A stretch of DNA of 64,000 nt from Lasiodiplodia sp. COLG20 (GCA_009801085.1 VNWV01000001.1:3410001-3474000); one strand, 5' to 3'. Numbered from the stretch's first letter, positions 11,963 to 24,011 are shown. The notes: a model not told the origin generated them from the letters alone. Numbers and translations are program-made.

Positions 11963-13103
11963 GCATGGCCGGCTGCACCTCGCAATGAACGAGCGAAAGA
12001 ACCATACACGGAGCGGGGAACTGGAGGAAAATTACAACTTATAACGTTGTCGCTACAGATGACCGAAAGATGATTGGGACTCCCAATCAGGCATTCCCCG
12101 TGTTACTCACACACTTCAACCGGCACACTTGAACCGCTCCCAACTCTTCTTCAATTGTTTGAGGGCTGGAACAAGCTGTCGAAAAGCAACAACCACCACA
12201 CTCCTCACTTCTCCCCCAACCAGAGCCTCCCGGCAGACAGCAATGTTGGGACGCTGGGTTAGTCGCCTGGGGTAATCACCATCCACAGGCTTCGTTGTTG
12301 TACTCAGTAAACCGCATGGTTTACCAGGCCGTTGAAGGAAGAAACAGGGCTTCCAATTGCTGCAAGCTGGGAAAGTTGGGCTTGCGACCCCAGCCTCAAT
12401 TCACTGGATTAGGTCAAGTGAGAGAAGCATTTGAGAAACATGCCAACTGAGGGGATAGAGGTGCTACCCGACCTTGTCCTCCGGTGAGCGAGTCTTTGGC
12501 GAGATTATCTTGTCCGTCGCCGGTCGCCCGGTCCTTGCCTGGTTCAACGCTATTGCAACTACTGCGAACTACCGTAACCCGGAGTTCCGAGTTCCCGAAG
12601 TTCTTAAGGGCATGCCGGTCGAGTCCTGAAAACAGCCCTGCCCGTCGCTGGCCCTCATCCAAGAGCTTGGGGGAGCCGAGCAGCGAGGTAGCCAGGTAGG
12701 TGCTGGCCAAGATTGGGAGGTGAGCAGCCACGCCTGCGTGCCATACTGATGGCGGAGATGGGTCTGGCGCAGACAATTGGGATCAAGCACGGGGACTAAT
12801 GGGTTTGGAAGAGGAAGTCAGAGCGATTAGGTACTGCTACCTGGATGTCGTTGAACAAAGGTGTAGAGGACAATAGCAGTAGTCAGGCAGGGAAAGTATA
12901 CAAGATAGAGTAGAAATCAATGATTGGAATTGACCACGAGGATCCTATCTCCTGTGAACGAGTGTAGTTCTTGGGGACACGCTGCGCACCCTTACCCCGG
13001 CATACTCTCTCGACCACTCTACCCACTTTCCGGGGGCTCAGCGTAGCACGCTGCTTCTCGATAAGCCTTCCACATTTCCTCCTACTCCAAGCTCGTCAAG
13101 CCC
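11963..13103. other. Intergenic, nothing recognised
   Basis: About 1.1 kb downstream of POP4. Frames at 12414-12790 overlap one another on both strands and show no domain. It must hold the POP4 and small secreted protein 3' ends. Confidence 0.45.
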
Positions 13104-13471
13104 TCAATGCGAGGTAGGGCAGTCCACACACTTTCCGGAGCTGAAATATTCCGTGCTGCCACAGTAGGTGCCGTCTCCGCCTGACCCTCCGCACTGCATA
13201 GAATGTCAAGATCATGATTCTTCTGTCCAACTACTCACTACATTGTAGGTACTCACCCAGTTGTCGTCACAACATTTGAAATTCGTCGCCGCAATTCTGC
13301 AACTCTTCCCATTGCACGACTAGTTGATTGGAACATTAGCTCTTTCCTGGGTTGTAAATATTGTGAGGAAGGGCAACGTACACCGCAGATTCTATCATCG
13401 CCCTTGCATCCGGCTTGGACACCAATGGCAGTGCCGAGCAGGAAGAGAAGGGACATAGTGTTGAAACGCAT
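13104..13471 (-). CDS. Small cysteine-rich secreted protein, 80 aa, 10 Cys
   Basis: I assemble three short exons on the minus strand, 13471-13382, 13319-13257 and 13193-13104, all joined in phase 0. The introns are 62 nt (GTACGT...ACTAG) and 63 nt (GTGAGT...TGCAG). Residues 1-20 (MRFNTMSLLFLLGTAIGVQA) are a good signal peptide with cleavage after VQA. The mature 60 residues hold ten cysteines (22, 29, 32, 37, 46, 47, 52, 62, 73, 76), including one CC pair and a C-x2-C near the end, so up to five disulfides are possible. Every exon carries cysteines, the exons are free of stops and all four splice sites are canonical, which is hard to get by chance. I do not recognise the family. It has the profile of secreted effector-like or antimicrobial-type small proteins, but function is unknown. 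It lies in a gene-poor stretch. Confidence 0.78.
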
Positions 13472-14650
13472 ATTGTCGTTGATGTTGGGAAAATCTGATT
13501 CAAGCAGTAGTGACAAGTGTCTGAGGATGTGTTGATGCAGAGCTCAGTGTAGGAGCGCAGAAGGGGCATATTTGTATTCTATTTACTCGCCTCTTTCGTC
13601 ATTGCCACCACTACCATTACTAACGCTCGTATGCTAGACACCCGTCAGGCAAGTTGTAACACAACACCCAAGACTCCTACACTAACCGATTGAACCTCGC
13701 TAACCTTCGAGTGGAGATGACCCCCGCAGAGGTCGGAGCAGAATGACGTCTTTCTAACAGGTGATTATGGCCACATTGAGAATCTTTTGTGAGAAGGAGA
13801 CGTGTAAAATCCTCCTTGGGCCCCGCAGGCTGGCACAGGAAGTCGTCCAGGGCACCGATTTTACCAACAACGATGATCGTGTACCCATTATGGTGGATGT
13901 AAAGGATTGCCGAGAAAATACCAGATTGTCTGAAGATCTTTACTCTCGAACGGCTTAGGCAACACCGTGTGAGCATCGTTGATGCATGCGGGACAAGATC
14001 CTCTTTCAGCTCTCTTTCTCGCTCTCTCTCAGAGCTGAGCTGCGATTTGATGGGATACTACAATTTCCAGGTAGAGATGCCGCGAGTAGTGGAGCGCGGG
14101 TGGCCTTGCTGTAATAACTTAATCACGGGAAGGATTCGTCGCCTGTACTCAGGTCTGCTCCGCAATTCTAAGTATACTACACATCCTGTTCACAACAGAT
14201 CTTAAAGGGCTATTTCTTGTACCAAACCTCCAGTGCGATTAATAATAGGGGGCTTTCTAGAATTAGTCTTGTGATGTTATAGTCCACGATCGCTGTTCTC
14301 GGTATGGAAACGCAGCATCGATCAGGCAATCGGACATCAAACTGGGAAGAGATTGTGCCGGAAGGGCAGACTCTAATTCTCGAAACGGAAAGGATAACCA
14401 TAAGTATTGGTCATTGTAGTATGAAAGAAGAAGTACTAATGGGGGCCAAAAGGAAGCCCTAAGCACCATGGTTCTCGGATCAGAAAAAGAGAGGGTGGGG
14501 GCCGGCGGATTCAACGAAAACTGCATCGCCCACTCTCCAGCGGAAGCCGTTGCTGCCGGCCAAGAGCCAAGCGCTGAAATGTGGGGGAGGGAACTGCGCG
14601 ATGCACCGCCTTACCGGATCAAGTTCCGGGTGAGGGTGCAGCAGTGCCTG
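13472..14650. other. Gene-poor stretch, nothing recognised
   Basis: About 1.2 kb upstream of the cysteine-rich gene, up to the MITE copy. Short frames on both strands show no family features. It includes the promoter of the secreted protein. Confidence 0.45.
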
Positions 14651-14869
14651 CAGTCCCCTCTCGTAGCTGATGGCTAGCGTGGATTTATTTTTGTTTATGG
14701 CTGTTGAAGCTAGTCTGGACGTATATATAGAATTTTTATTTCTACATTCTTATCTAGACGATCGATTAACGCCCTATATATGTTTATTTTTCGAAGAAAA
14801 GGCTGAGGTATTGTTACACCCGGCGCCTTACTGCTCTTCACGCTAGCCTTCGGCTGCGAGACCCCCCTG
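14651..14869 (+). mobile_element. MITE-like element, copy A
   Basis: About 220 bp bounded by inverted repeats of about 30 bp. The left end reads CAGTCCCCTCTCGTAGC..GGCTAGCGTG. The right end, reverse-complemented, reads CAGGGGGGTCTCGCAGCC..GGCTAGCGTG. The interior is AT-rich, with a diverged TTGAAGCTAGTCTGGACG arm and CTAGACGAT. It matches the 31.9-32.2 kb copy over its full length in opposite orientation. A TA follows the right end. It is too short for a transposase, so it must be a non-autonomous DNA element. Confidence 0.75.
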
Positions 14870-14872
14870 TAG

Positions 14873-15861
14873 AGCTGAAAGATGACGCTGTCGAGGAGAA
14901 ATGGGTCAGTTTTCGTGGGAAAAACATCCCTGCTTCCCTCGTATCCGCATCTCGCATCTTACGAATACATTACCAATAATGGCTCGCACAATAACCGCGT
15001 CAGGTTAGTGTTTCTTTTAATGCATTTGGTGGCCATCCTCAGTATCAGTACGGGCGTGAAACTTGCTAAAGTCCCAAACGATCACTGCAACGCTATTGCT
15101 TTCGACGTACCGCTTCTGTGTTTCACGCAGCAACTTGTTCGCATTCAGTACCCCACAACATCGCTGGACATGATTCGCAATAATTCATATCTAACGCATG
15201 AGAAGACTTCGAGGCCCACCGGAAACTAGCCCACCAATGAGTCCTAAGATTGTGCGCAGTGGGGCACCTGTCAGCAAGTCTCGGCGTTGGAGAAGCTAAT
15301 GAAAAATCAAGTATCCGGGTGAAAGTCCATAATACAGAAAACACCTGTGTTCATTGCAGAGATATGACGCGGCTCGAGCTATGAGTGAGCAGGACCCGAG
15401 CCGATGACGCCAGCCCCAACCTTCAGCACGGTTTGCTAACTTTGCAACCACTCGTGATGTCATCAGCGAAGAGCTCGGGTGGGTAGGATCGGGCGTATCC
15501 GGTCTTCGAAATTGCCTCGCCATCACGGGTGCGCTCTGGGAAAGACGACTGGTCAATAAAGCTCAACGCAAAACAAAGGGAATCTGTGGCTGAAGTATGG
15601 AACAAACAGGTGAGTATCGTTGTGGGGGTCGTTACTGCAGTGGCCACAGTAGTCTGGGGAATCTGTGGAGTGGACAATCCATTTCCGCGCCTGGAGTTGT
15701 TCAGAGGACGGTCTGCATGCACCGCACATGCTGGCGCCGTGGTGCAGGGGCTACTTGTAGCCGTGTATTAAATTTGACTAGACTGATGTAAATGCTTTCA
15801 TCCTTAATCTTTTGTTCGTAGCAGGTGTCGAGCATGGTATCCCATGGCCCCTCTCCCCAAT
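14873..15861. other. Intergenic, nothing recognised
   Basis: About 990 bp between the MITE and the 3' end of the rhodopsin-domain gene. A 115-codon frame at 14882-15229 has no recognisable domain. Confidence 0.4.
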
Positions 15862-17345
15862 TTACGCCCACCCTCCTTGCGTCCTCGTATTATCATGCAT
15901 CGCATGCCCTGCCACTTCACTCCACGACCGTGGCTCTTCCACTCTCCGTGACCCCTGGGCCGCCTCCGAAATCGTTGTGAAGCCCTGTGTAACCTCAATC
16001 CGCAATCCATCATTCTTCGTCGCCGGAATACCGTCAACACTGACTCCAGAGCTGCTTCCGCGCTCCAGATCCGGTATGCTTTCGTGGTCCTTCCCACTCT
16101 GGCTCCACTGCGCCGCCGACCGCAGCTCGACCTCGTCCACCTCACACGCCGTGTGGCGGCTCACTTTTAGAGTTGTGCCGTTGCTCCTGCTGCCGTACTT
16201 GGCCCCCGCGCTGCTGGACTTGTTGCTGCTGCCGAGGTTGTGGCGATTCCGCGAGAAGAGCGGCTTGATGGCGGGCGCGTTGACGGTGAAGAGCGACACA
16301 AAGGTCTCGCGGATGGCCCAGATGCCCGAGGTGCCGATGTGTCGGATGTCGCTTACAGACATGACGCAGCGGATGATGGCGGCGGCAATGATGAAGATGC
16401 CGGAGAAGAGAATAAGTGCGACCAGGAGTTTGCGTTTGAGTGGAATCTGGGCTTTCCAGAGGATCGGAGCAGGAATGAAAGCCATGAGGCCTATGTCAGT
16501 ACTGGTGACAAGTAGCCGTGTCAGTATGGTTGGTGTGTTCGAGAGTTACCGGCGGGGACTTACGAGACATTGAGGATCAGGAGGAGATAGTATCGAGCGT
16601 AGGTCAAAGTGCAGTCATCTGTCCGTCACATGTTAACTTATGTCGAAGACGTTTGTTTCCAAAAATTACCTCCGACGTAAGGTTTGATCTGCCAATTCCT
16701 CTGAACCGGTCGGCACTGAAGGAGGATCTGCAACATCATCGCGGCCCAGCTAAGGCCGACAAACCAGCCGAGTATCCTAATGAATCTTTGCTCTTTCAGT
16801 CCTTTCCTGCAAATGTTTTAGCTGGTTACTCTGAGGCCGACGAAATGAAAGGCTCTACGGCCTGATAAAACTTACGTAAGGCGGTTGTAGTAGAATAGAA
16901 CTGAGGTTTTCAACGACCAGATAAGGCAGAGGTAGGCCAGCCATGCTATAAACACTGCCTTAGACCCTATGGTAAGAGAGTGCACTTGTGCATCGGTGAG
17001 TGCATCCGCCTTTTCATCGTTAAGTCCAATAAGGTTGCCATATTTGTCTTTTATTTAAAGCGTCAGCAGCTATAAATACGTGCTAACTGGGTAGCTCACT
17101 CATAAGATATATCGTCGCCGTCTCAATAGTCCAGAAAATCTATATAGAAAGAAATTAGTTAGCCGGTTTTCTCGATTTATTCTTGACCTAAAACGACTTA
17201 CTATGGCGAGAAAGGCAAAAAGGTCATCGTAGTAGAGATTCCCCCAGCCGACAACGCGTACGCGAGCAAATATGCGTAAAAGACAAACAGTAACACCAAT
17301 GGGATACTCTACCCACTGCTCGAGAAGGGCTGCTGAGAGGCCCAT
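15862..17345 (-). CDS. PTH11-type rhodopsin-domain integral membrane protein
   Basis: Six exons on the minus strand: 17345-17202, 17139-17100, 17047-16876, 16806-16670, 16618-16564 and 16501-15862 (395 residues). All junctions keep one frame. The order of conserved blocks is that of the fungal seven-helix rhodopsin family: LLRIFARVRVVGW..YYDDLFAFLAI, FWTIETATIYLM, VHSLTIGSKAVFIAWLAYL, KTSVLFYYNRLT, a helix with MMLQILLQCRPV, GDCTLTYARYYLLLILNVSTDIGLMAFIPAP, KRKLLVALILFSGIFIIAAAIIR and SGIWAIRETFVSLFTVNAPAIKPLF. The Cys in GDC and in QCRPV are typical of the family. A hydrophilic Ser-rich tail of about 130 residues follows. Members are plasma-membrane proteins, some of which are receptors for surface cues. 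The ligand is unknown here. The start is at the last ATG before the first helix. Confidence 0.87.
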
Positions 17346-18782
17346 AGTAGGAGTCTTGGGAATCAGTAGAGCGAGCGTTAAGCCATGGGCATACGATAAC
17401 CAGCATAGAAACCCATCATATAAAGTGACCAGCAGCGGCAATTGCTTTGCCCCTTGATTTAGGGTTTAGCTTTCATCCTGAAGGACTTTCAAACCGCCGA
17501 CGTTAAGCGCCACGAAGCGGCCTAAACAATATTCGGAAACTACATGATAACATCCCTTTAGTATATCGTTGTCCTCGGCCAATTAAACTTTATATCCAAC
17601 GGGGAAGCGGAGGTTTTTACCCGGTGGCGCAGTTGATGTTCCGAATAAACGGCCGGTAGTTTCGAGACTAACACGCCACTGTCGTTAGGGTCTCGTGGCT
17701 ATATGAAGGCCCGATGGTACATCCCGGAGATATTTGCGGGAACGTGCCTACTAGCGCCGGGGATAAGCGGATGATAACGCGATGAGACTTCCGGTTGACC
17801 GATAGGTAGTCGGCCAACGCGAAGGAAGATGATGCGGAATGATACGGAGCACGGATAGACTGAGGTCAATTTCCCTGTGAAAATCTAGGCTCGTGCGGGT
17901 GGCGACTTATCGAATGGTCAGGGAAGAGCGATCAATGATATGGGGAACCTTTGATAGTGGGCTACAACGATGGAAGGGAGAGTACAGGTTTCAGGGGTAA
18001 GGACCGATCGAGTCCAGATGATCTTGGTGGCCTGGATATTTGGCAACATGGCGGCGAGGGCGCTGAGCGACATGTCTAAAGTTATGAAAATGTTTTTGGG
18101 CTTCCTGTTGTGCCTGCTGTCCCGATCCATGGCAATACCTACCGCTCGTCTATGTTGTCGCAATCACGTACGGACCGTCGACGGGGAGGTTCGTATCGAT
18201 ATGACCAGGCATCGTCATGGATTTTGTTAGAGTTGTAGGATCGGACGTTGACTCGGTGGTGGCGTCAAGGATAACGTTTTCCAACAACGACCTAGCTTCT
18301 GCCGATCTTGATCCTGAGTAAGCATTCCTACTGGGCATGTTCCTGCGCAGTCCGCTCTGACCATGCCCGTTGTCGTTGTCGAATGTAGTGCAGCTTTTTC
18401 CTGGATGGGAAATTACTGGATTTGCTGTTACGAATCAATAGTGAATCTGCATTCTACCAGGGGCTATCTATGGACAAAAGTTGCTCAGGAATGAAAGCAA
18501 CGAACTGAAAGACGTAATGAAATAGTAGCAACCGACATAATGATATTCCTCAATGAGTACCGTGCTTACGAGCCTTTAGCCTCTAGCATTCGCAGCTGCA
18601 ACACTAGCTTCTCTCTTGCAAAGTTCCTCCAGCCCGCCGAAATCATCGGCTCAATAAGTATGGCGCGTGCCGCGCAATGCGTGAGGCTTCATTGGCCCGT
18701 AGTTAACAAGTGTCTGTAACTGCATCGCCCAGGTTGCCTCAAAACCCCTTGCCGTCCCGCTTCCGCTGGGCCGACTAGTCCA
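17346..18782. other. Gene-poor stretch, nothing recognised
   Basis: About 1.4 kb between the rhodopsin-domain gene and the MFS relic. Many stops occur in all frames. It may hold further decayed sequence, but I cannot assign it. Confidence 0.45.
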
Positions 18783-19283
18783 GCTGCGTAGTCACATGCG
18801 CTGGAATTGGCACTTTGATTATACTCGATATCGACACCCCTACATACGGCTGGGTGATAATTTCCATTCTGGTTGGCGTCGGCCGCGGTGTTATCCTCAT
18901 GTCGCTGAACTTCGCCATCCAGACCATGGCCGAGGAACGCAAAGTAGCATATGCCGTCTCAATGTACACCTTCTTCCGCTCTCTCGGAATGAGCATCAGT
19001 GTAGCTATCGGTGTGGCCGTGTTTGAGTATATGCTTCAGTCGCATCTCTCTGCCATAAGGTGTTTCGCACGGTGCCGTGGGCTTCGTTACGGTTTTTAAG
19101 ACGCTGTAAATTGCATCTGCTGAGTACCAAGGATATGCATCGGTATATTTAAAAAGCCTCCAAAGTGCGTTCTGATTGCATACTGGCGTGGCTGGGGTGG
19201 CCGCGTTACTCAGTCTCCTGATGTGGTAATTCTCCATGGACAAGCAGCTCGACACAGACCATCAGTTGCGTCGACGCACCTAA
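18783..19283 (+). pseudogene. MFS drug-transporter relic (C-terminal part)
   Basis: The frame around 18790-19058 reads GTLIILDIDTPTYGWVIISI, followed by a helix with GRGVILMSLNFAIQTMAEE and YAVSMYTFFRSLGMSISVAIG. This is the late-helix region of DHA2/DHA14-type major facilitator transporters. At about 19058 the similarity jumps to another frame (GVSHGAVGFVTVFKTL), which carries three stops: TAA 19107, TGA 19173 and TAA 19227. It still ends with the family-like SMDKQLDTDHQL. The N-terminal helices are absent upstream. So it is a decayed fragment with one frameshift and three nonsense codons. Confidence 0.8.
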
Positions 19284-19923
19284 AATAGATAGCGTGGATC
19301 AAGGGTGGAGTGCTGTTCCAATTGGCCATTGTCATGATCGGGCGTTGTATAGGGGAGATGTAAACATGGACGTGATATGGCAAAGGCAATTTCTATCACT
19401 GGGAAATGCTTGATGCTCTGAACCTCTCAAAATTGTATCGTGAATTCACCAAGCATGCCTTTATATGAACGTATGGTTTGCTGGAAGGTTGGTACCGGTG
19501 CCCTCTGCTTTGTTGGAGCAAGAACGGAATCCTCGCGCCAAGGTTGACCCAGAGCTGGTCTTCCAACTTCATTGATTCAAATATTGTAAGTATCATGCCC
19601 CCATGAACGCGTAAGTTGGTAAATTGAGTACAAAACGGAAGATTTTAGCCATGGGTTTCCCCCTATGGACCTACTCGCCTCGTAGCCGACGGAACTTGCA
19701 AAAAATCTCAACGCAGTTGAAGCCCCATGGTCATCTTGCCTCAACTCGAGAACGAGACGCATCGCCGAACACATTAGTACGTAAGCCCTAACGGACCTTC
19801 TTCCGATATCGGACACTAGCGAAGCTACCCCTCCACACAAACCACACAAATAGCGTCAGATAATTTGGCCAAGTGCAGTGCGGCCGACGACAACATACTT
19901 GCACATCAAGACATCCACCAACA
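19284..19923. other. Intergenic, nothing recognised
   Basis: About 640 bp between the MFS relic and the homocysteine methyltransferase. It contains the promoter of the latter. No motif is recognised. Confidence 0.4.
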
Positions 19924-21037
19924 ATGCCAACAGTCCAGATCCTCGACGGTGGGCTTGGTACTTCTCTGGAAGATAAATATGGCGTGAAATTTAATCACGC
20001 ACAACCGCTGTGGTCGTCACATTTCCTTATCGAAAATCAGGACACACTCCTTGCCTGCCAAACAGATTTTGTAGAAGCAGGCGCCGACGTGCTTCTCACT
20101 GCAACCTACCAAGTTTCCGTTGAGGGCTTTGCGAGGACCAAGACGGCTGAATTCCCGAACGGTATTCCGAAGGACGCCATCCCATCTTTCCTGGCCAAGG
20201 CCGTTGATATTGCGGAGAAAGCGAGCAGCCATGGATCAGCCAAGCTCGCCTTAAGCCTTGGGCCATACGGCGCAAGCATGATCCCCGGACAGGAATACAG
20301 CGGAAAATACGACGCAGAGCACGACACGGAGGAGAGTCTGTATCAATGGCACCTTGAACGACTGCGTCTTTTCACGGCAGTGGAAAAACTCCAGAAACGG
20401 GTGCAGTACGTGGCGTTCGAGACGCTCCCAAGATTGGATGAGATACGGGCTGTGAGAAGAGCAGCTCATGCGGCTGGGATTACCACGAACCAGCCCGGTC
20501 CTCGTCTTTGGATCTCATGCGTCTTCCCGGGTGAGGGCGAGGATCTTCCTGATGGCAGCACGATTGATCAAGTGGTTGAGGCGATGCTAGACCATCTTGA
20601 TGATGGCTCCAGACCGTGGGGTATTGGAATCAACTGTACCAAAATGCACAAGCTTCCGAGTCTGATTCGGAGATTCGAGGACGCTGTCAGGAAGATGCAG
20701 AAGGTAGATAGGCTGGGTAACTCCCCGAGCCTTGTCTTATACCCTGATGGGACGAATGGGGAAATCTACAACACCACAACCAAACAATGGGAAAGACCAG
20801 ATGTTTCGTCTGAGGAGACCCAGCAGAAGGTAAGTACATACAAGTGTTTCCTAGCCCGGTAATCATGCCATGATAGCTTGCTCATTTGTACTACAGGAGC
20901 CTTGGGAGCTTCAGCTTTCCCGGGCAGTGAAGGAATCGTACGACAAAGGTTGTTTTCAGGGGTTTCTTATCGGGGGCTGTTGCAAAGCCAGCCACGCTGA
21001 CATTAAAAGACTGCGGAAACAGCTACAAACCCCATAA
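19924..21037 (+). CDS. Homocysteine S-methyltransferase
   Basis: Two exons, 19924-20829 and 20897-21037, with a 67-nt intron (GTAAGT...TACAG): 348 residues, the size of yeast Mht1/Sam4. It transfers a methyl group from S-methylmethionine (or SAM) to homocysteine to form methionine, in the cytosol. It begins VQILDGGLGTSLE (family DGG start). ADVLLTATYQVS and the active-site zinc ligands follow: Cys in GINCTKMH and the C-terminal pair in LIGGCCKASHADI. The second exon is needed for the zinc-binding GGCC. The start is the second ATG of the open frame, because homologues begin close to the DGG motif. Confidence 0.93.
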
Positions 21038-21382
21038 GAATAGGCAAATAGAGACGTCATTCAGCTTAAGACAATTGAGAACGGCTCAAACATTGTCAGA
21101 ACTAACTACAAAATTCATACTCGTGATACTCATATGTTGGACAGCGACTTCAATTGATATTCTACCCCTCATGCGCGCAGTTTGACCATGTGAGCTACAC
21201 ACCGATTGCGGCAGCAATTGGACAGACTGGGAGGACCATAAAATTCACAATTTGGGGTGTTCTGCTAGATCTCGTAGGACTAAGTGGCTAAAATTAGGTC
21301 ATTAGTTGGGTCGCAGTAATCGTATTGGTATATGCAGATTCAAGCTATGTACATAAAGTGTCGAGGTTCGATCTGCGTTTAA
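21038..21382. other. Convergent intergenic region
   Basis: About 345 bp between the convergent ends of the homocysteine methyltransferase and malate dehydrogenase genes. Nothing beyond 3' untranslated sequence is recognised. Confidence 0.45.
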
Positions 21383-22552
21383 CTACGCAGCCGCTCCGCT
21401 AACATGAGATTCACCCTTGGCGACATTGCCTTTCAGTTCTCCTACCGCAGTCTTCAGCAAATCCTCCTCGTACGCTGACAATTTCCCAATAGGCAGCGCC
21501 TTGCTGGCGCCCTCTGCGTCGAATTCGATTGGCACTGCAAAATAGTCCACGCCTAGGCTCTTTGCGATCTCTTCGCCTCCGGGTACGCCAGGAAGGTAGA
21601 CATATGCCTCTTCAATGATCCCAGACTCGCCTTTAGACGCTTTGAGGATGGCCTGTGCAAACCGAAAGCCGGCATATGCCATACAAGTGGTGGCTGAGCC
21701 AGCGCCAGCCTTAGACTTTACGATTTCATCACCACCGAATTGGACGCCTAGCCGTTCACGATCAGCCATTGATCAGGGCGTAGCACCGAATGCAAGAAAG
21801 ATCGAACTTACGGTATGTTATCGCATCCAATTGCTCTTTGGTCAAGTCGACCGCCGGTTGGCTTTGACTGAATAGGGGCAAGATGGTTGCTCCAGAGTGT
21901 CCGCCGACTACCGGGACATTGAACTTCTGCGGATCCTGCTCACCCAAGACGTGAGCGACAAATGTCGACGCACGTACGACGTCGAGGGTAGTGACGCCGA
22001 AAACCTTGCGTGGGTTAAACACGCCGGCTTTCTTGAGCACCTCGACGGCGATGGGTACGGTGCTATTGACTGGATTCGTGATGATGGCGACAAAGGCGGT
22101 GGGACAGAACTTGGCCACGTCAGAGAGCAGCTCGGAAATGACGTTGGCGTTGGTCTTGAAGAGGTCTGGCAAGGAATGTTAGTGAATTTGAGGCTGGAAG
22201 TATTCCATATTACGTCACGTACCGTCACGGGTCATGCCCGGCTTGCGCGCGATTCCAGCTGGTATTATGACGAGTTCAGCTCCCGTCAAGGCTTTCTCAA
22301 GACCATTGTCGGCCGGCAAGTACCCGCTGACTTTGGCTGGTGTGTCGACATGGTTTAGATCGGTGGCAACACCAATGGAGTGGACGATATCATAGAGCCT
22401 CAACTCAGTCACCAGACGACTCTATGATAAGGAGTTAGCAGGGTAGGCAGTTGGGCACACTTCAAGGCGCGTGTAGGACGTACTGATTTAAGAAGGAGGC
22501 TTAGAGGTTGACCAATCTGGCCGGAGGCGCCGAGGACAGCCACTTTGGTCAT
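21383..22552 (-). CDS. NAD-dependent malate dehydrogenase (non-mitochondrial form)
   Basis: Four exons on the minus strand, 22552-22484, 22421-22223, 22165-21812 and 21747-21383: 328 residues. It interconverts malate and oxaloacetate. The NAD-binding glycine motif [15 protein letters not shown] is at residues 8-22. The substrate loop [11 protein letters not shown] follows, then [10 protein letters not shown], the catalytic His in [12 protein letters not shown] and [18 protein letters not shown]. There is no mitochondrial presequence, since MTKVAVLGA starts directly at the fold. The C terminus (SHVSGAAA) is not a PTS1 signal, so a cytosolic location is most likely. Introns of 57-64 nt all restore the family sequence at the junctions (LLLKSSRLV, TRDDLF, TYRVQF). 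Confidence 0.94.
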
Positions 22553-24011
22553 GGTGATTGTGCTTCAACGATATGAAAGTTAGCGTTTTCGTGAATACCG
22601 GACCTGGGTGATCTCTTCTCATTCATCGACCGCGTGATTTGGTTTGCTTTATATTATGCGCAGTTGAAGCGTCATTCAAAGATGCGGTCTATAAATCACC
22701 CGGGAATGACGCAAATAGAAGCATTGCTGAACGTCGAGACTCAAAAACTGGCAGCAAACAATACGGCTACTGAACTGCTTGCAGCAAGCTATGGTTAAAT
22801 TATCAGCCGCATACTGGCGAATGACGCAACTAGCCACGCATTACGGTAAAAGGACTACGTAATGAGGCCGCAAGGCAACAGCAAAAAGACAGGGTTTGTC
22901 GGTCGTTACAGCTAAATCAACAGAAACTAGACAACACACAATCTACACATGGCTACTTGGCACGGCGTATTAGACTTTGCCGTCAATGACTATAGGGCCC
23001 GCCATTGAATAGTGCTGTTTGGCACATTCTTGGTTTGCAGTACGGCCACACTCTGACCCATTATTGATCTTGTGCAAGGTACCCCGCGTCCAGCGATCTT
23101 TAATCCCCTCAAGTCCCATCGATATCATTAGTCGGTACAATGTTCAGGCGATGTGGAGCCAACCAATGCAGCTACCCCGCATCTGAGTGCGTGATATGTC
23201 AGGGTAGCAGTCTGGGGTAGCTGAAGCCCATTGGTGGAATGCCGCCGTGTTCACACCGGCGTATTGGGGGATGGAGACCAGATGGTCTGACACGCGGTAG
23301 CTTTGTACCGATTGCATAGGTCATGTCCGAACAAGGGCGCTTCCGGTGTTCGGTCACGATGGTCTACCACAGAGACTTATCATATTTGCTGTCTGCATCG
23401 AAGCTTGTATCCGCACTTTCTACAGCTTTAGTATTCTCCAGTTATTAAAGACGTGAGTGCGCGGAAATCCACTCATCTGGGATCCGATAATCTGGCCATC
23501 TGTCGAGTGATCTTATTCCGCTTACGGACTGAAACCGCAATTGGCAGTTAAATGCTGATTGATTTTGCTAAAAGGCGGAGTACGTCTACCCGGAGAGCTA
23601 ATTCTACAAGTAAATGACTCTAATACCTTGTCTAGAATTGCATGGCGACGTTTGAGCTTTCGTAGTATTCATCGTTATATCCCGTCCTCGTCGCTCTTTG
23701 CCAGCAAGTCGCTTGCTCCCGTCCGGATCTATTTAATAGTAGTAAAAAAAGAATAAAAAAGGTTTAAGCGGTGGTTCTAGCGCGGATCGATAATTAAGGG
23801 CCTACAACCGGTCGCGCACGGACCCTTCGACCCGAGCTTCCAGCTGGTCTCGCGATCTTCAGCGCGTCATACACAGTGGAAAAATGCAAGTCATCCGACG
23901 TCGTGCATCAATGAGTCGTCGAACCTTCTTCCCACCTCTCTCCACATCCCACCACCTCGCCCAGCGACAATATATAACTCACCCTCACCTCTGGGCTGCT
24001 GCTTCGCCCGC
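22553..24011. other. Long intergenic region with a palindrome
   Basis: About 1.46 kb between the divergent malate dehydrogenase and PDX3 genes. It contains the inverted repeat at 23163-23234. A TATATAA run just upstream of the PDX3 start (about 23970) could be its TATA box. No gene is recognised. Confidence 0.5.
23163..23234. repeat. Imperfect inverted repeat
   Basis: CCAATGCAGCTACCCC on the left is matched by GGGGTAGCTG, a five-base gap and CATTGG on the right, around a loop of about 35 bp. It could be a small element or a footprint. Confidence 0.5.

Noticed and set aside
12414..12790. 120- and 73-codon minus-strand frames
   Set aside because: They overlap in different frames and show no recognisable content or splice pattern linking them to anything.
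14882..15229. 115-codon plus-strand frame with one hydrophobic stretch
   Set aside because: Next to a MITE, no family, no good start context. Insufficient for a gene call.
21125..21215. tRNA-like segment on the minus strand (TAGCTCACATGG..GCGCGC)
   Set aside because: Resembles a D arm, but no T arm or matching acceptor stem follows.
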